Source: an archaeon HR01 (GTDB lineage: Archaea > Thermoproteota > Nitrososphaeria_A > Caldarchaeales > Caldarchaeaceae). Taken from it: a DNA stretch of 64,000 nucleotides. This document shows, one piece after another, positions 25,486 through 33,062 of this stretch (position 1 is its first letter; every line of letters starts with the position of its first letter). The stretch is from contig BEHD01000002.1 of assembly GCA_002898355.1 (NCBI GenBank), forward strand, positions 1 through 64,000, in the 5' to 3' direction. The notes under the pieces are model-generated. The model was not told the origin of the DNA and searched no databases. It saw nothing but the letters and a program-made list of their open reading frames with translations. Both the position numbers and the translations under genes were made by a program.

Positions 25486-26642
25486 AGCTTGAGTTCCCCC
25501 TCCGATGGTATCAGGAGGGTGCTGTAAGATTTGTGGCGCCCCTCTTCGAGGAGACAGACGTAGGCGAGCCCAAGTCACCATCCAAGATACCCGTGTTTTA
25601 CAACCCGTTCTCCAAACCCTCAAGGGACATGACCATACTCGCAGTCGAGGCGATGGGTCTGAAGAGCGTCCTAGCCGCTGAGCCTCTGGCGGGATGCGGG
25701 GTTAGAGGCATAAGACTGCTCAAAGAAACCACGTGCGTGGAGGGGGTTTTTCTCAACGACATCAACAGCCAAGCCGTCAAGGTTATAGAATACAACGCCC
25801 GCCATAATCTGGTGGTTGACCGGGTTAGAATCTTTCATTTAGAAGCCAGCATCTTCCTCACACAGCATAGTCTGCCAGAGAAGAGGTTTCAGTATGTGGA
25901 TATCGACCCCGTCGGCTCTCCATCGAGGTTTGTGGAGAATGGGTTGAGGGCATGTGCTACTGGCGGGCTTCTAGGGGTCTCGGCCACAGACCTAGCGCCT
26001 CTGGTGGGTAGGCATCCGACTACTTGCCTCAGAAAATACGACGCCCAATCATTCGCCTCCGACTTCTCTAAGGAGCTGGCGTTGAGGATTTTGGCCGGAT
26101 ATGTTGTGAGGGCCGGTATGCCCGTCAACATAGCTGCGAAGCCCGTCCTCTCCTTCTACCATAGACATTTCGTTAGAGTCTTCCTACGGGTGGAGAGGGG
26201 TAGGGGTAGGTGTATGAGGCTTCTAAAGGGCCTTGGCTGGGTTCAATACTGTAGGAGATGCCGGGACCTCAAAACCCTGCCAATACACGAGATGCCGGAA
26301 CGGGTATGTGGTTTATGCGGTGGGAAGACATCTGTGGCAGGCCCCCTATGGATAGGGCCCCTACACGACCGTAATTTCACACAGTCGGCTCACTCCAGAT
26401 CAGCTAGATATCCCGAGACCGCAAAAATATTGGATAAGATAGTTGAGGAGGTGGATGCTGTCGGGTTCTATACCGTCCCCTCTCTGGCTAGGATGTCGAA
26501 TAAACCGCCGCCGCCCCCCTCAAAACTCGTTGAGAAGCTCCGTCAAGCAGGGTTCCAGGCCTCCCATACCCACATCGACCCCGAAGGTGTGAAAACAGAC
26601 GCCACCCCGAGGGAGATCATGGCATCGCTCAAAGATATGTGA
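25467..26642 (+). CDS. trm1: tRNA (guanine26-N2)-dimethyltransferase Trm1
   Basis: A 391-residue enzyme. It contains NPFSKPSRDMTILAVEAM, a SAM-binding region AEPLAGCGVRGIRLLKE, the active-site-like YVDIDPVGSPSRFVENGL, and a C-terminal zinc-binding region with Cys pairs in YCRRCRDLKTL and CGLCGGKTS. Family members dimethylate G26 of tRNA. It starts with a TTG preceded by GGAGGTGG at a good distance, overlapping the THEP1 gene. It is the last gene of the nop5-led operon. Confidence 0.93.
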   Translation: MAGPELELEFPLRWYQEGAVRFVAPLFEETDVGEPKSPSKIPVFYNPFSKPSRDMTILAVEAMGLKSVLAAEPLAGCGVRGIRLLKETTCVEGVFLNDINSQAVKVIEYNARHNLVVDRVRIFHLEASIFLTQHSLPEKRFQYVDIDPVGSPSRFVENGLRACATGGLLGVSATDLAPLVGRHPTTCLRKYDAQSFASDFSKELALRILAGYVVRAGMPVNIAAKPVLSFYHRHFVRVFLRVERGRGRCMRLLKGLGWVQYCRRCRDLKTLPIHEMPERVCGLCGGKTSVAGPLWIGPLHDRNFTQSAHSRSARYPETAKILDKIVEEVDAVGFYTVPSLARMSNKPPPPPSKLVEKLRQAGFQASHTHIDPEGVKTDATPREIMASLKDM

Positions 26643-26650
26643 GCCTAAAT

Positions 26651-26660
26651 TCTTATATCG
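26651..26660 (+). promoter_or_regulatory. TATA-like box for the aldehyde dehydrogenase gene
   Basis: TCTTATATCG is centred about 26 bp before the ATG at 26682 and lies just after the trm1 stop. It supports that ATG as a leaderless start rather than the in-frame TTG at 26664. Confidence 0.5.
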
Positions 26661-26681
26661 GTATTGCCTACTGGAAAACTG

Positions 26682-28139
26682 ATGCCGGGACATATCTCAC
26701 CCTGTATCGTGGGCGGTGAAAAAACCTTCAGCTCTGACGGTGGTGTTTTCAGGGATGTAAACCCGGCCGATATCGATGATGTGGTGGCTGTCTTTCCAGC
26801 CCTATCCCGTGAAGATGTAAGGCATGCTATCGATGTGGCCAGGGATGCTGCCAGTGGCTGGGCGGCTATCACACCGGCCGACAGGGGTAAGATACTTGTT
26901 AAAGCTGCTGAGATTATCGATGGAAACCTGGAAGACTTTGCGAGAACCCTAACCCGTGAAGAGGGGAAAACCCTGGCCGAGAGCAGGGCTGAGGTCGCAA
27001 GGTCTGCATCCATACTAAGGTTTTACGGTGTTATGGGCTACAGACTGAGGGGTGAGATAACCCGCTCGGCCGAGGGGAGAACCCACCTCTTCACAGTTAG
27101 AGAGCCTTTGGGTGTTGTCTCCATTATAACGCCCTGGAACTTTCCCATAGCGATACCGGCCTGGAAGATTGCTCCAGCGCTGGTCTGCGGTAACACGGTG
27201 GTCTTCAAACCAGCCAGCTACACACCGTTGATAGCGTATATGCTGGCAGACGCCCTCCACAGGGCGGGACTCCCTCCGGGGGTGCTTAACTTCGTAACAG
27301 GTGGAGGCGCTTCAGTGGGGATGGAGATGATATCCAACCCAAAGGTGGCGGCCATATCCTTCACAGGCTCCCTGCTGGTGGGTGAGGAGATTAAGAGGGT
27401 GTCAGCCGCCTCAAATGTCAGGGTTCAGCTGGAGCTGGGTGGGAAAAACCCCGCCGTTGTCCTCGATGACGCGGATATGGAGAAGGCCGTTGAGATGGCC
27501 GTCCGGGGTGCCTTCGGTTTGACGGGGCAGGCCTGCACAGCCACCAGCCGAGTAATAGTCCATGAGAAGGTGTTGGACGAGTTCACCGAAAAGCTTCTAC
27601 TCAGGGTTCAGCGTTTAAGGGTTGGTAACGGTCTTGACGGAAACGTGGATATGGGGCCTGTTGTGGGGGAGAAGGAGATGAACAACATACTCCAATATAT
27701 TAGGACAGGTGTGGAGGAGGGGGCGAGACTTCTACACGGCGGTGAGAGACTCGCAGGCGATACCCATAGTAGGGGCTACTTCCTCCAGCCCACAGTCTTC
27801 ACAGACGTAACACCGGATATGAAGATAGCCCAGGAGGAGATATTCGGGCCTGTTCTGGCGATAATGAGGGCCAGAAACTTCGACGAAGCCGTCGACCTCG
27901 CCAACAAAATAGAGTACGGCCTCTCAGCCTCAATTTTCACACGGAATCTTTCAAGAGCCTTCGAATTCGTAGAGAGGGTGGAGGCAGGGGTTGTCAAGAT
28001 AAACAAGCCCACCACCGGTATAGAGCTCCACATGCCCTTCGGCGGGTTCAAAAAATCGAGCTGGGGGATGGCGAAGGAGCAGGGAGAGTCTGCTCTAGAT
28101 TTCTACACTAGGGTAAAGACTGTCTATCTTGGATACTGA
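26682..28139 (+). CDS. 2,5-dioxovalerate (alpha-ketoglutarate semialdehyde) dehydrogenase-like ALDH
   Basis: About 485 residues. Motifs are ITPWNFPIAIPAWKIAPAL (NAD site), ISFTGSLLVGE, LELGGKNPAVVLDDAD with the general-base Glu, and FGLTGQACTATSRV with the catalytic Cys. This is a non-acylating ALDH, unlike the one at 6 kb. Its convergent neighbour is a 2-keto-3-deoxypentonate dehydratase-type protein, and the two ends overlap by 16 bp. In Sulfolobus these two activities finish oxidative pentose breakdown to 2-oxoglutarate, so oxidation of 2,5-dioxovalerate is the best guess. Other semialdehydes remain possible. Confidence 0.8.
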   Translation: MPGHISPCIVGGEKTFSSDGGVFRDVNPADIDDVVAVFPALSREDVRHAIDVARDAASGWAAITPADRGKILVKAAEIIDGNLEDFARTLTREEGKTLAESRAEVARSASILRFYGVMGYRLRGEITRSAEGRTHLFTVREPLGVVSIITPWNFPIAIPAWKIAPALVCGNTVVFKPASYTPLIAYMLADALHRAGLPPGVLNFVTGGGASVGMEMISNPKVAAISFTGSLLVGEEIKRVSAASNVRVQLELGGKNPAVVLDDADMEKAVEMAVRGAFGLTGQACTATSRVIVHEKVLDEFTEKLLLRVQRLRVGNGLDGNVDMGPVVGEKEMNNILQYIRTGVEEGARLLHGGERLAGDTHSRGYFLQPTVFTDVTPDMKIAQEEIFGPVLAIMRARNFDEAVDLANKIEYGLSASIFTRNLSRAFEFVERVEAGVVKINKPTTGIELHMPFGGFKKSSWGMAKEQGESALDFYTRVKTVYLGY

Positions 28140-28984
28140 GATATAGGGTTTCGGAGAACCCCTATACCCTCTGCCTCTATCTCCACGACATCTCCATCTC
28201 TGAGTGTGAAGTCGTCGGGTGGAACTATGCCGGTCCCGGTCAATAGGACCGTGCCTGCAGGGATTACATTATCCCTCACCAGATACTCGACCAGCTCCTC
28301 CAGCCGCCTCTTCATCTTGGAAGTGTTCACAGACCCGGTGAATACCTCAACCCCCCTCCGAAATATCCTCATCTTTATCTCGATGTTCATGGGGTTGGCT
28401 ATCGACTCCCTCGGTGTTATTGCGGGGCCTAGGGCGCATGAGCCACGATAAATCTTAGCCTGCGGAAGATATAGGGGGTTTTCACCCTCTATATCCCTGG
28501 CCGACAAGTCGTTCCCAACGGTGAATCCGGCTATCTCATGGTCCGGGCCCAGCACTAAGGCCAGCTCAGGCTCGGGAACCGCCCAACTGGTATCGCTTCT
28601 AATGTAGGCGGTCTCGTAGGGTCCAACACATCTCGAAGGTGTAGCCTTGAAAAAAATCTCGGGCCGCTCAGCGTCATAGACCAAGTCGTAGATACCCTTA
28701 GCCTTGGTCTCAAGCTCCCGGGCCTCCCTACTCCTCTGATAGGTCACACCCGCACCCCACACCTCCGGGGGTGTTATGGGGATTACCAGCCTCGGCCGGC
28801 CTGGTACGTTTCTCTCCAGCTCCCCGTAGGATATCCATCTGCTCCCATCTCTTAGCCTTGCGATAAACTTCTCCAGCCCAACACCTTTTCTCAAGCTATC
28901 CCTCAAGAGTCGCACAAACCCGAGGCCTGAGCCGTAACGCCTATCCCTCAACAGGTATACCCTATCATCTTCGACCAAGCCCAT
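28124..28984 (-). CDS. Fumarylacetoacetase-fold protein, 2-dehydro-3-deoxy-D-pentonate dehydratase-like
   Basis: A 286-residue FAH-fold protein. Metal-binding acidic residues lie in YETAYIRSDTSWAVPEPELALVLG, followed by GFTVGNDLSARDIEGENPLYLPQAKIYRGSCALGPAI. The phrase around LPQAKIYRGSCALGP is a feature of the archaeal 2-keto-3-deoxy-D-arabinonate dehydratase group, which makes 2,5-dioxovalerate. The convergent ALDH would oxidise that product. No sugar dehydrogenase or pentonate dehydratase is in the window, so upstream steps must be elsewhere. A general 2-keto-acid hydratase is the alternative. Confidence 0.75.
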   Translation of the reverse strand: MGLVEDDRVYLLRDRRYGSGLGFVRLLRDSLRKGVGLEKFIARLRDGSRWISYGELERNVPGRPRLVIPITPPEVWGAGVTYQRSREARELETKAKGIYDLVYDAERPEIFFKATPSRCVGPYETAYIRSDTSWAVPEPELALVLGPDHEIAGFTVGNDLSARDIEGENPLYLPQAKIYRGSCALGPAITPRESIANPMNIEIKMRIFRRGVEVFTGSVNTSKMKRRLEELVEYLVRDNVIPAGTVLLTGTGIVPPDDFTLRDGDVVEIEAEGIGVLRNPISQYPR

Positions 28985-29022
28985 CCTTATCCCCCGGCCT
29001 GGAAGCGCTATCCTAACCAGCC

Positions 29023-29652
29023 TCAGGGAACCCCGCCCCCCAACCCCCTCCTCCTAAAACCGAGATATATCTGGAAAAACTCGGCGCTACCCCTTGGAGA
29101 GGACCGTGGCACAAACCTCTCAAATTTGTAAAACATCCTAGATGTCTCCCTCTCATAGCGTCTCATCTCAGGATGTTCAAAACTCTTCATGACAAGGTTT
29201 CCACCCCTCCTGAGGGTTTTGAAGGCGATATGTCTAACCTGTTTGAGAAGGTCCAGCTGCTGTAGAACCAGTAGGTCGAAGTCTCCTATATGCTTGGGTG
29301 AGAGGTCCGATATGACGACGTCGAAGAATCGTCCAGAGGTCAACCCCATCAGCTCATACTCCAGCCCCTCCGAGAAAACATCCCTCTTCACCACCTTAAC
29401 ATTTTCATATCCGCCAACCTTGACATCGGCCAGATCAACGGCGACGACGAGGCCCTTTTCACCCGCCTCCCGAGCTGCTACAGCGGTCATACCGCCAGGC
29501 GCCGCACCAAGGTCCAGAACGTAGTCACCCCTTTTAATAACCCTCCATCTAGACTGTATCTCCACCAGTTTAAAGGCGGCCCTAGACGGTAGCCCCATCT
29601 CCTTGGCCATCCTATAGTAGGGGTCCTCCCTCCTACTCTGAAGCCAGTTCAT
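29023..29652 (-). CDS. rlmE: FtsJ/RlmE-type rRNA 2'-O-methyltransferase
   Basis: About 209 residues from the ATG at 29652 (MNWLQSRREDPYYRMAKE). The segment SRAAFKLVEIQSRWRVIKRGDYVLDLGAAPGG carries the catalytic Lys and SAM motif, VVISDLSPKHIGD the catalytic Asp, and LVMKSF the second Lys. It would methylate a 23S rRNA ribose (E. coli U2552 equivalent). A longer in-frame TTG at 29685 is less likely since GGAG precedes the ATG. It is the last gene of the leftward smc-led train. Confidence 0.9.
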   Translation of the reverse strand: MNWLQSRREDPYYRMAKEMGLPSRAAFKLVEIQSRWRVIKRGDYVLDLGAAPGGMTAVAAREAGEKGLVVAVDLADVKVGGYENVKVVKRDVFSEGLEYELMGLTSGRFFDVVISDLSPKHIGDFDLLVLQQLDLLKQVRHIAFKTLRRGGNLVMKSFEHPEMRRYERETSRMFYKFERFVPRSSPRGSAEFFQIYLGFRRRGLGGGVP

Positions 29653-29695
29653 CCCTTCTCCGACGCTTCCAACCCTTTTAATCAATAGGGTGTAT

Positions 29696-30094
29696 TTATT
29701 TGTCTGCAGCCGCCTGGTTTAGGGGGTGTTCGCTTTTCTCAGGCTGAGGGGTTTTCAGCAGCCACTCCTCTATTAGGACACACTGGTTGAAGTGGTGTTC
29801 GCTTTTAGGCCCGCATAGTTGCTCAAAGGCACATGAGGGGCATGGGACGCCGTCTAGGCTGCTGATATCCATCTGGCTTATGAGGGGGACAAGCCTTCTG
29901 GTCCATCGGTCGTTGGCGAAGGCCTTTACACGCTTTACGAAACCCTTCTTCTCCAGCTTGATACCGATTCTGGAGCCCTCCCTACTGGTCACGCCGAGCT
30001 TGTGCCATAGCTCCGACTGGAGTATACCCTCCTTCTCATACTTCATGAGCACTTTTAAAGCCCTCTCCTCAAGCTTCGATAATTTAGCTGGCAA
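29696..30094 (-). CDS. TFE-beta/Rpc34-like transcription factor with Fe-S cysteines
   Basis: A 132-residue protein. Residues about 1-70 form a winged helix (LSKLEERALKVLMKYEKEGILQ then LGVTSREGSRIGIKLEKKGFVKR). The C-terminal half has four cysteines in the order C-x2-C-x6-C-x13-C followed by a Trp, the pattern of the 4Fe-4S domain shared by RNA polymerase III subunit Rpc34/hRPC39 and archaeal TFE-beta. It likely partners TFE-alpha in promoter opening. It lies just downstream of tfb, which supports this reading. Confidence 0.8.
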   Translation of the reverse strand: MPAKLSKLEERALKVLMKYEKEGILQSELWHKLGVTSREGSRIGIKLEKKGFVKRVKAFANDRWTRRLVPLISQMDISSLDGVPCPSCAFEQLCGPKSEHHFNQCVLIEEWLLKTPQPEKSEHPLNQAAADK

Positions 30095-30135
30095 GATTAA
30101 CCCGTATATATTATAGTAAAGGGCTGGTCTTAACT

Positions 30136-30960
30136 TTATCCCATTAAACCGTCTATGTTGGCTGCAGCCCTCACAAGCTTCCTGAGGGTGGCATCGCTTA
30201 TTCCAGCGGCCTCAGCTATACGGGAGGCCGGGAGCCTGATACCTCTCCTCCTACAAACCAGATATAATGCGGCTGAGGCGACGACAACGGGCCTACGGCC
30301 TGCTGTCAGCCCCCTGCTCCTAAGCTTCGTATATATCTGCTCGGCCTCCCAGCACACCTCTCTTCCAAGCTCTAGGGCGTTCCCTATCCGGGATATGACG
30401 GCCTCCGGCTCAGGCTGCCTGTTCCTGACTCCGAGCGTAAATACGTAGAAGCCCAGGCATTTGGCCACCGTGGATAGTGGTATGTCGGCGGCGGCCGAGA
30501 GCTCCTGTAGCGTCCTCGTAAATCCCATCTCCTTAAGGCTGAGATAGATGGCGGACGCCGCCAGCGCCCTTAGCGGGCATCTCGGAGGTTTTTTTGAGAC
30601 TGCGATACGGCAGAGGGCTGCAGCCCTCTCACTCACCTCCCTGGATACTCCAAGCCTGCTGGAGACCCATACCACCTCGGAGAGCAGTTTCCTGAGGCTT
30701 CTACTCTCTCCGTCTGAGGAGATGGTGTTGTGGATTCTGGAGAACGATTTTCTCCCACCCTTGATGAGGGTGCCCAGACCGCTATCTGGGAGCAGCCTGG
30801 TCAGCTTTGGGCCGAAGCGTTTATCATCGCTGAAGATCTCATGGGGTGTAGGTTCCAGGGTGGGTGTCTTCTCCAGAACTACAAGTCCGCATTTTAGACA
30901 GTAGAGTTCACCTGTTTCTTCATCCTCATGTATTACCCCACCGCACTCGGGGCAGCTCAA
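30136..30960 (-). CDS. tfb: Transcription initiation factor TFB
   Basis: A 274-residue TFIIB homolog. The N-terminal zinc ribbon has CPECGGVIHEDEETGELYCLKCGLVV (four Cys), followed by the B-finger/linker and two cyclin-fold repeats (about 90-180 and 185-274), the second ending in ASRIAEAAGISDATLRKLV, the helix-turn-helix that reads the BRE. It recruits RNA polymerase to TBP-bound promoters. Its ATG overlaps the gar1 stop by four bases. The protein is slightly shorter than typical TFBs (about 300). Confidence 0.93.
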   Translation of the reverse strand: MSCPECGGVIHEDEETGELYCLKCGLVVLEKTPTLEPTPHEIFSDDKRFGPKLTRLLPDSGLGTLIKGGRKSFSRIHNTISSDGESRSLRKLLSEVVWVSSRLGVSREVSERAAALCRIAVSKKPPRCPLRALAASAIYLSLKEMGFTRTLQELSAAADIPLSTVAKCLGFYVFTLGVRNRQPEPEAVISRIGNALELGREVCWEAEQIYTKLRSRGLTAGRRPVVVASAALYLVCRRRGIRLPASRIAEAAGISDATLRKLVRAAANIDGLMG

Positions 30961-31205
30961 CCCCTTTCCTCCAGATATAGGATATCACCCTCCACCGGGA
31001 TGCGGGCCGATGTAATCTTAACCACAGTGATGGGGGAGTTTTCAGGTCCGAAGACGTTGGAGACATATCCCACCTCCCCACCTTCTGCGTTGAAAACCTT
31101 GGCTGCTAGGTTGGCGACCTTTTTCGTCTCCACCAGCAACTTGCCAGGGGACACTCTCAAAACACGGCCCAGCTCGAGACCGCTACGCCTTCCCCGCCGA
31201 CCCAA
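30957..31205 (-). CDS. gar1: H/ACA RNP protein Gar1
   Basis: An 82-residue small beta-barrel protein. The pattern LGRVLRVSPGKLLVETKKV, then VGYVSNVFGPENSPITVVKI and VEGDILYLEERG, is that of archaeal Gar1, which joins Cbf5-Nop10-L7Ae for rRNA pseudouridylation. It starts with a TTG 23 bases inside the end of srp19 and overlaps tfb by four bases, so these genes are tightly coupled. Confidence 0.9.
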   Translation of the reverse strand: MGRRGRRSGLELGRVLRVSPGKLLVETKKVANLAAKVFNAEGGEVGYVSNVFGPENSPITVVKITSARIPVEGDILYLEERG

Positions 31206-31479
31206 CCTTCCTCAACACCTCCCCAACCTTCTCTACCATCTCAGACTTCTTAAGCCCCTCATGCCTAACAAGGACGTATCCTGTCCGACGCCACCATAAG
31301 GCCGGGTATCGGCCCTCAAATTTCTCAGCCTCCCACCCCAGCCTCCTACAAGCCTCTAAGAGCTGGTCTGCGGTGGGGCTGTTTATAGCGAGACGGGCTG
31401 GAACCCTCCTCCCACGCCCCCTCGAGATTCTCGCATCGAAATAGGCAGGCCATAGAACGGTTCCGGGCCGTCTTATCAG
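31183..31479 (-). CDS. srp19: Signal recognition particle protein SRP19
   Basis: The frame encodes TVLWPAYFDARISRGRGRRV, then ARLAINSPTADQLLEACRRLGW, YPALWWRRTGYVLV and KKSEMVEKVGEVLRKVG, a clear SRP19 (7S RNA-binding) sequence of normal length (about 98 residues). There is no ATG, GTG or TTG between the in-frame rps8e stop (TAG at 31494-31492) and the first conserved residues. The likeliest start is CTG at 31479, which has GGTGG six bases before it; CTG 31485 and ATA 31476 are alternatives. Read-through of the TAG is formally possible. The end overlaps gar1 by 23 bases. Confidence 0.88.
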   Translation of the reverse strand: MIRRPGTVLWPAYFDARISRGRGRRVPARLAINSPTADQLLEACRRLGWEAEKFEGRYPALWWRRTGYVLVRHEGLKKSEMVEKVGEVLRKVGSAGKA

Positions 31480-31491
31480 GGCCAGCCACCG

Positions 31492-31878
31492 CTACTGGCT
31501 TGTGATGAGCCTAGCGTCTACAGAGCCGCACTGCCCCGGTGAAGATGTAACTACGGCCTGTCCGAGCGCCGTCTCGATGATAGCCCCCTTCGTGATAACC
31601 TTCCTCCTATCGTAGTCTTTGTTACTGGGATTCGATATGACGCGGATTATCTCAACCTTGGCCGTTTTACCGTCAGGCCTGGCGATGTTCGCATATTTTG
31701 TCGACCTAACAGCTATTTTATACATCCCGCCCGTCACCCTCCTCTTCACTGTGACCAGCTCGCCCAGCTCAGCTGTGTTAATCTCGCCCCCTCTCTCGCT
31801 TCGTCTCTTCCCACGGCTTATACCTTTGACACCGCCAGACTTTTTCCTCTTATGGATGTCGGTATGCCACTGAACCAT
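31492..31878 (-). CDS. rps8e: Small ribosomal subunit protein S8e
   Basis: A 128-residue basic protein. It has the family start MVQWHTDIHKRKKSGGVKG, the motif IAVRSTKYANIARPDGKTAKVEI, and the end IETALGQAVVTSSPGQCGSVDA, all typical of archaeal S8e. It is between scpB and srp19 in the leftward train. Its TAG stop is followed without a frame change by the srp19 coding sequence. Confidence 0.95.
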   Translation of the reverse strand: MVQWHTDIHKRKKSGGVKGISRGKRRSERGGEINTAELGELVTVKRRVTGGMYKIAVRSTKYANIARPDGKTAKVEIIRVISNPSNKDYDRRKVITKGAIIETALGQAVVTSSPGQCGSVDARLITSQ

Positions 31879-31911
31879 GCCGCAACTACTGATTAAGCCG
31901 AGGTTATATGT

Positions 31912-32445
31912 TTAATCGGGTTTTTCCGGCTTTAACATCTGTCTTATAGCCGACCTGATGGATTGGGGGTTGTTCTCCACCCCGAAGAGGTCTGCGAAGA
32001 GCTGGGTAGTTCTCAGAATCTGGTTCCTTCCACTCTTCTCAGCCTCCACAAGCCCTCTATCCATCAGCAGCTTTATCTGTCTGTAGGCGTCTTTCCCTCT
32101 AACCGCAACTATGTTGGCCCGGGAGACGGGCTGGTGGTAGGCTATTGTGGCGAGGGTCTTCAAGACACCCGCTGTCAACACCTGCCTTCTCGCAAACCTC
32201 TTCACAAACTGGTTGAGGTCAGGCCTCAACCTCATAAAATATCGCCGGCCTTCAAGCTCAACCACCTCTATGGCCCTACCGCTATAGTCTCTCCGGAGTT
32301 CCTCGACTATCTGCGCCACCCTAGCGGCCGACCTACTCCTCAACGCCCTCATAATCTCCCTCAACTCCAAGGGCTTGTCAGATGCGAAAAGCATCGCCTC
32401 CACCAAGAGTTTTTCATCCCTAGCCTCCGACAAACCCCACACCAA
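31912..32445 (-). CDS. scpB: Segregation and condensation protein ScpB
   Basis: A 177-residue double winged-helix protein. It has LLVEAMLFASDKPLELREIMRAL, then GRRYFMRLRPDLNQFVKRF, and LATIAYHQPVSRANIVAVRG, the ScpB hallmark. It dimerises and binds the ScpA kleisin of the SMC complex. It starts with GTG and overlaps the end of scpA by 26 bases. Confidence 0.92.
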   Translation of the reverse strand: MVWGLSEARDEKLLVEAMLFASDKPLELREIMRALRSRSAARVAQIVEELRRDYSGRAIEVVELEGRRYFMRLRPDLNQFVKRFARRQVLTAGVLKTLATIAYHQPVSRANIVAVRGKDAYRQIKLLMDRGLVEAEKSGRNQILRTTQLFADLFGVENNPQSIRSAIRQMLKPEKPD

Positions 32446-33058
32446 CGATGGTCATATCATCAGCATCCTCATCTTGGAGGATGAATACTTTGCCACGGGC
32501 TGCGGCGAAGAGCAGAAGTATGAAGGTTTTAGCCGCCTCCAGCCTGGTCTTCCCCCTGACCAGCTCGGAGAAGAGAATTGATTCGCCGCCGGCGAGGAGC
32601 CTCCCCAACATCTCCAGGAAAGCCTCCAGCTCCTGCTCAATCTTAACCAGAAAGTCTGATAGTATCAGCCTATGCTCCATAACCTCAGGCTGCACAGTAT
32701 CTGTTTTCCTCGCACTGGACTGGGCCAACGCCGTCTTCAATGCCTGCACCAGCTCCTCTATGGTTGAAGTTATCACTTCCGGTCTTACCGGGAGGCTGAC
32801 CACCTCAGGGATGAACAGCTCAGGCCTGGGTTTCGGAATGGGTGGCTCATCACCCTCTAGTAACTTCTCTGTCTTTATCCTGTGGATAGTGGCAGCTGAA
32901 AGAACAGCTATGCCTGCGGCGTTGAGGTCGATGTATCCATGAGCCCTCAAGACCTTAGTAAACTCCCTCAATATTGACGAGAGCTGTATCTCCCAAACCT
33001 TCAGCCTATCCAGCCTAGTTACGTCGAAGAGAACCCTCCAAGGCGACTCGGCCCACAT
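32420..33058 (-). CDS. scpA: Segregation and condensation protein ScpA (kleisin)
   Basis: About 212 residues from the ATG at 33058; a GTG at 33061 is one codon earlier. The longer frame lies inside smc. It opens with ESPWRVLFDVTRLDRLKVWEIQLSSILREF, which is the ScpA N-terminal helix bundle that binds the SMC neck, and it ends with a winged helix (LVRGKTRLEAAKTFILLLFAAARGKV) for the second SMC head. It begins right after the smc stop and overlaps scpB, so the SMC complex is produced from one mRNA. Confidence 0.9.
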   Translation of the reverse strand: MWAESPWRVLFDVTRLDRLKVWEIQLSSILREFTKVLRAHGYIDLNAAGIAVLSAATIHRIKTEKLLEGDEPPIPKPRPELFIPEVVSLPVRPEVITSTIEELVQALKTALAQSSARKTDTVQPEVMEHRLILSDFLVKIEQELEAFLEMLGRLLAGGESILFSELVRGKTRLEAAKTFILLLFAAARGKVFILQDEDADDMTIVGVGFVGG

Positions 33059-33062
33059 CACC

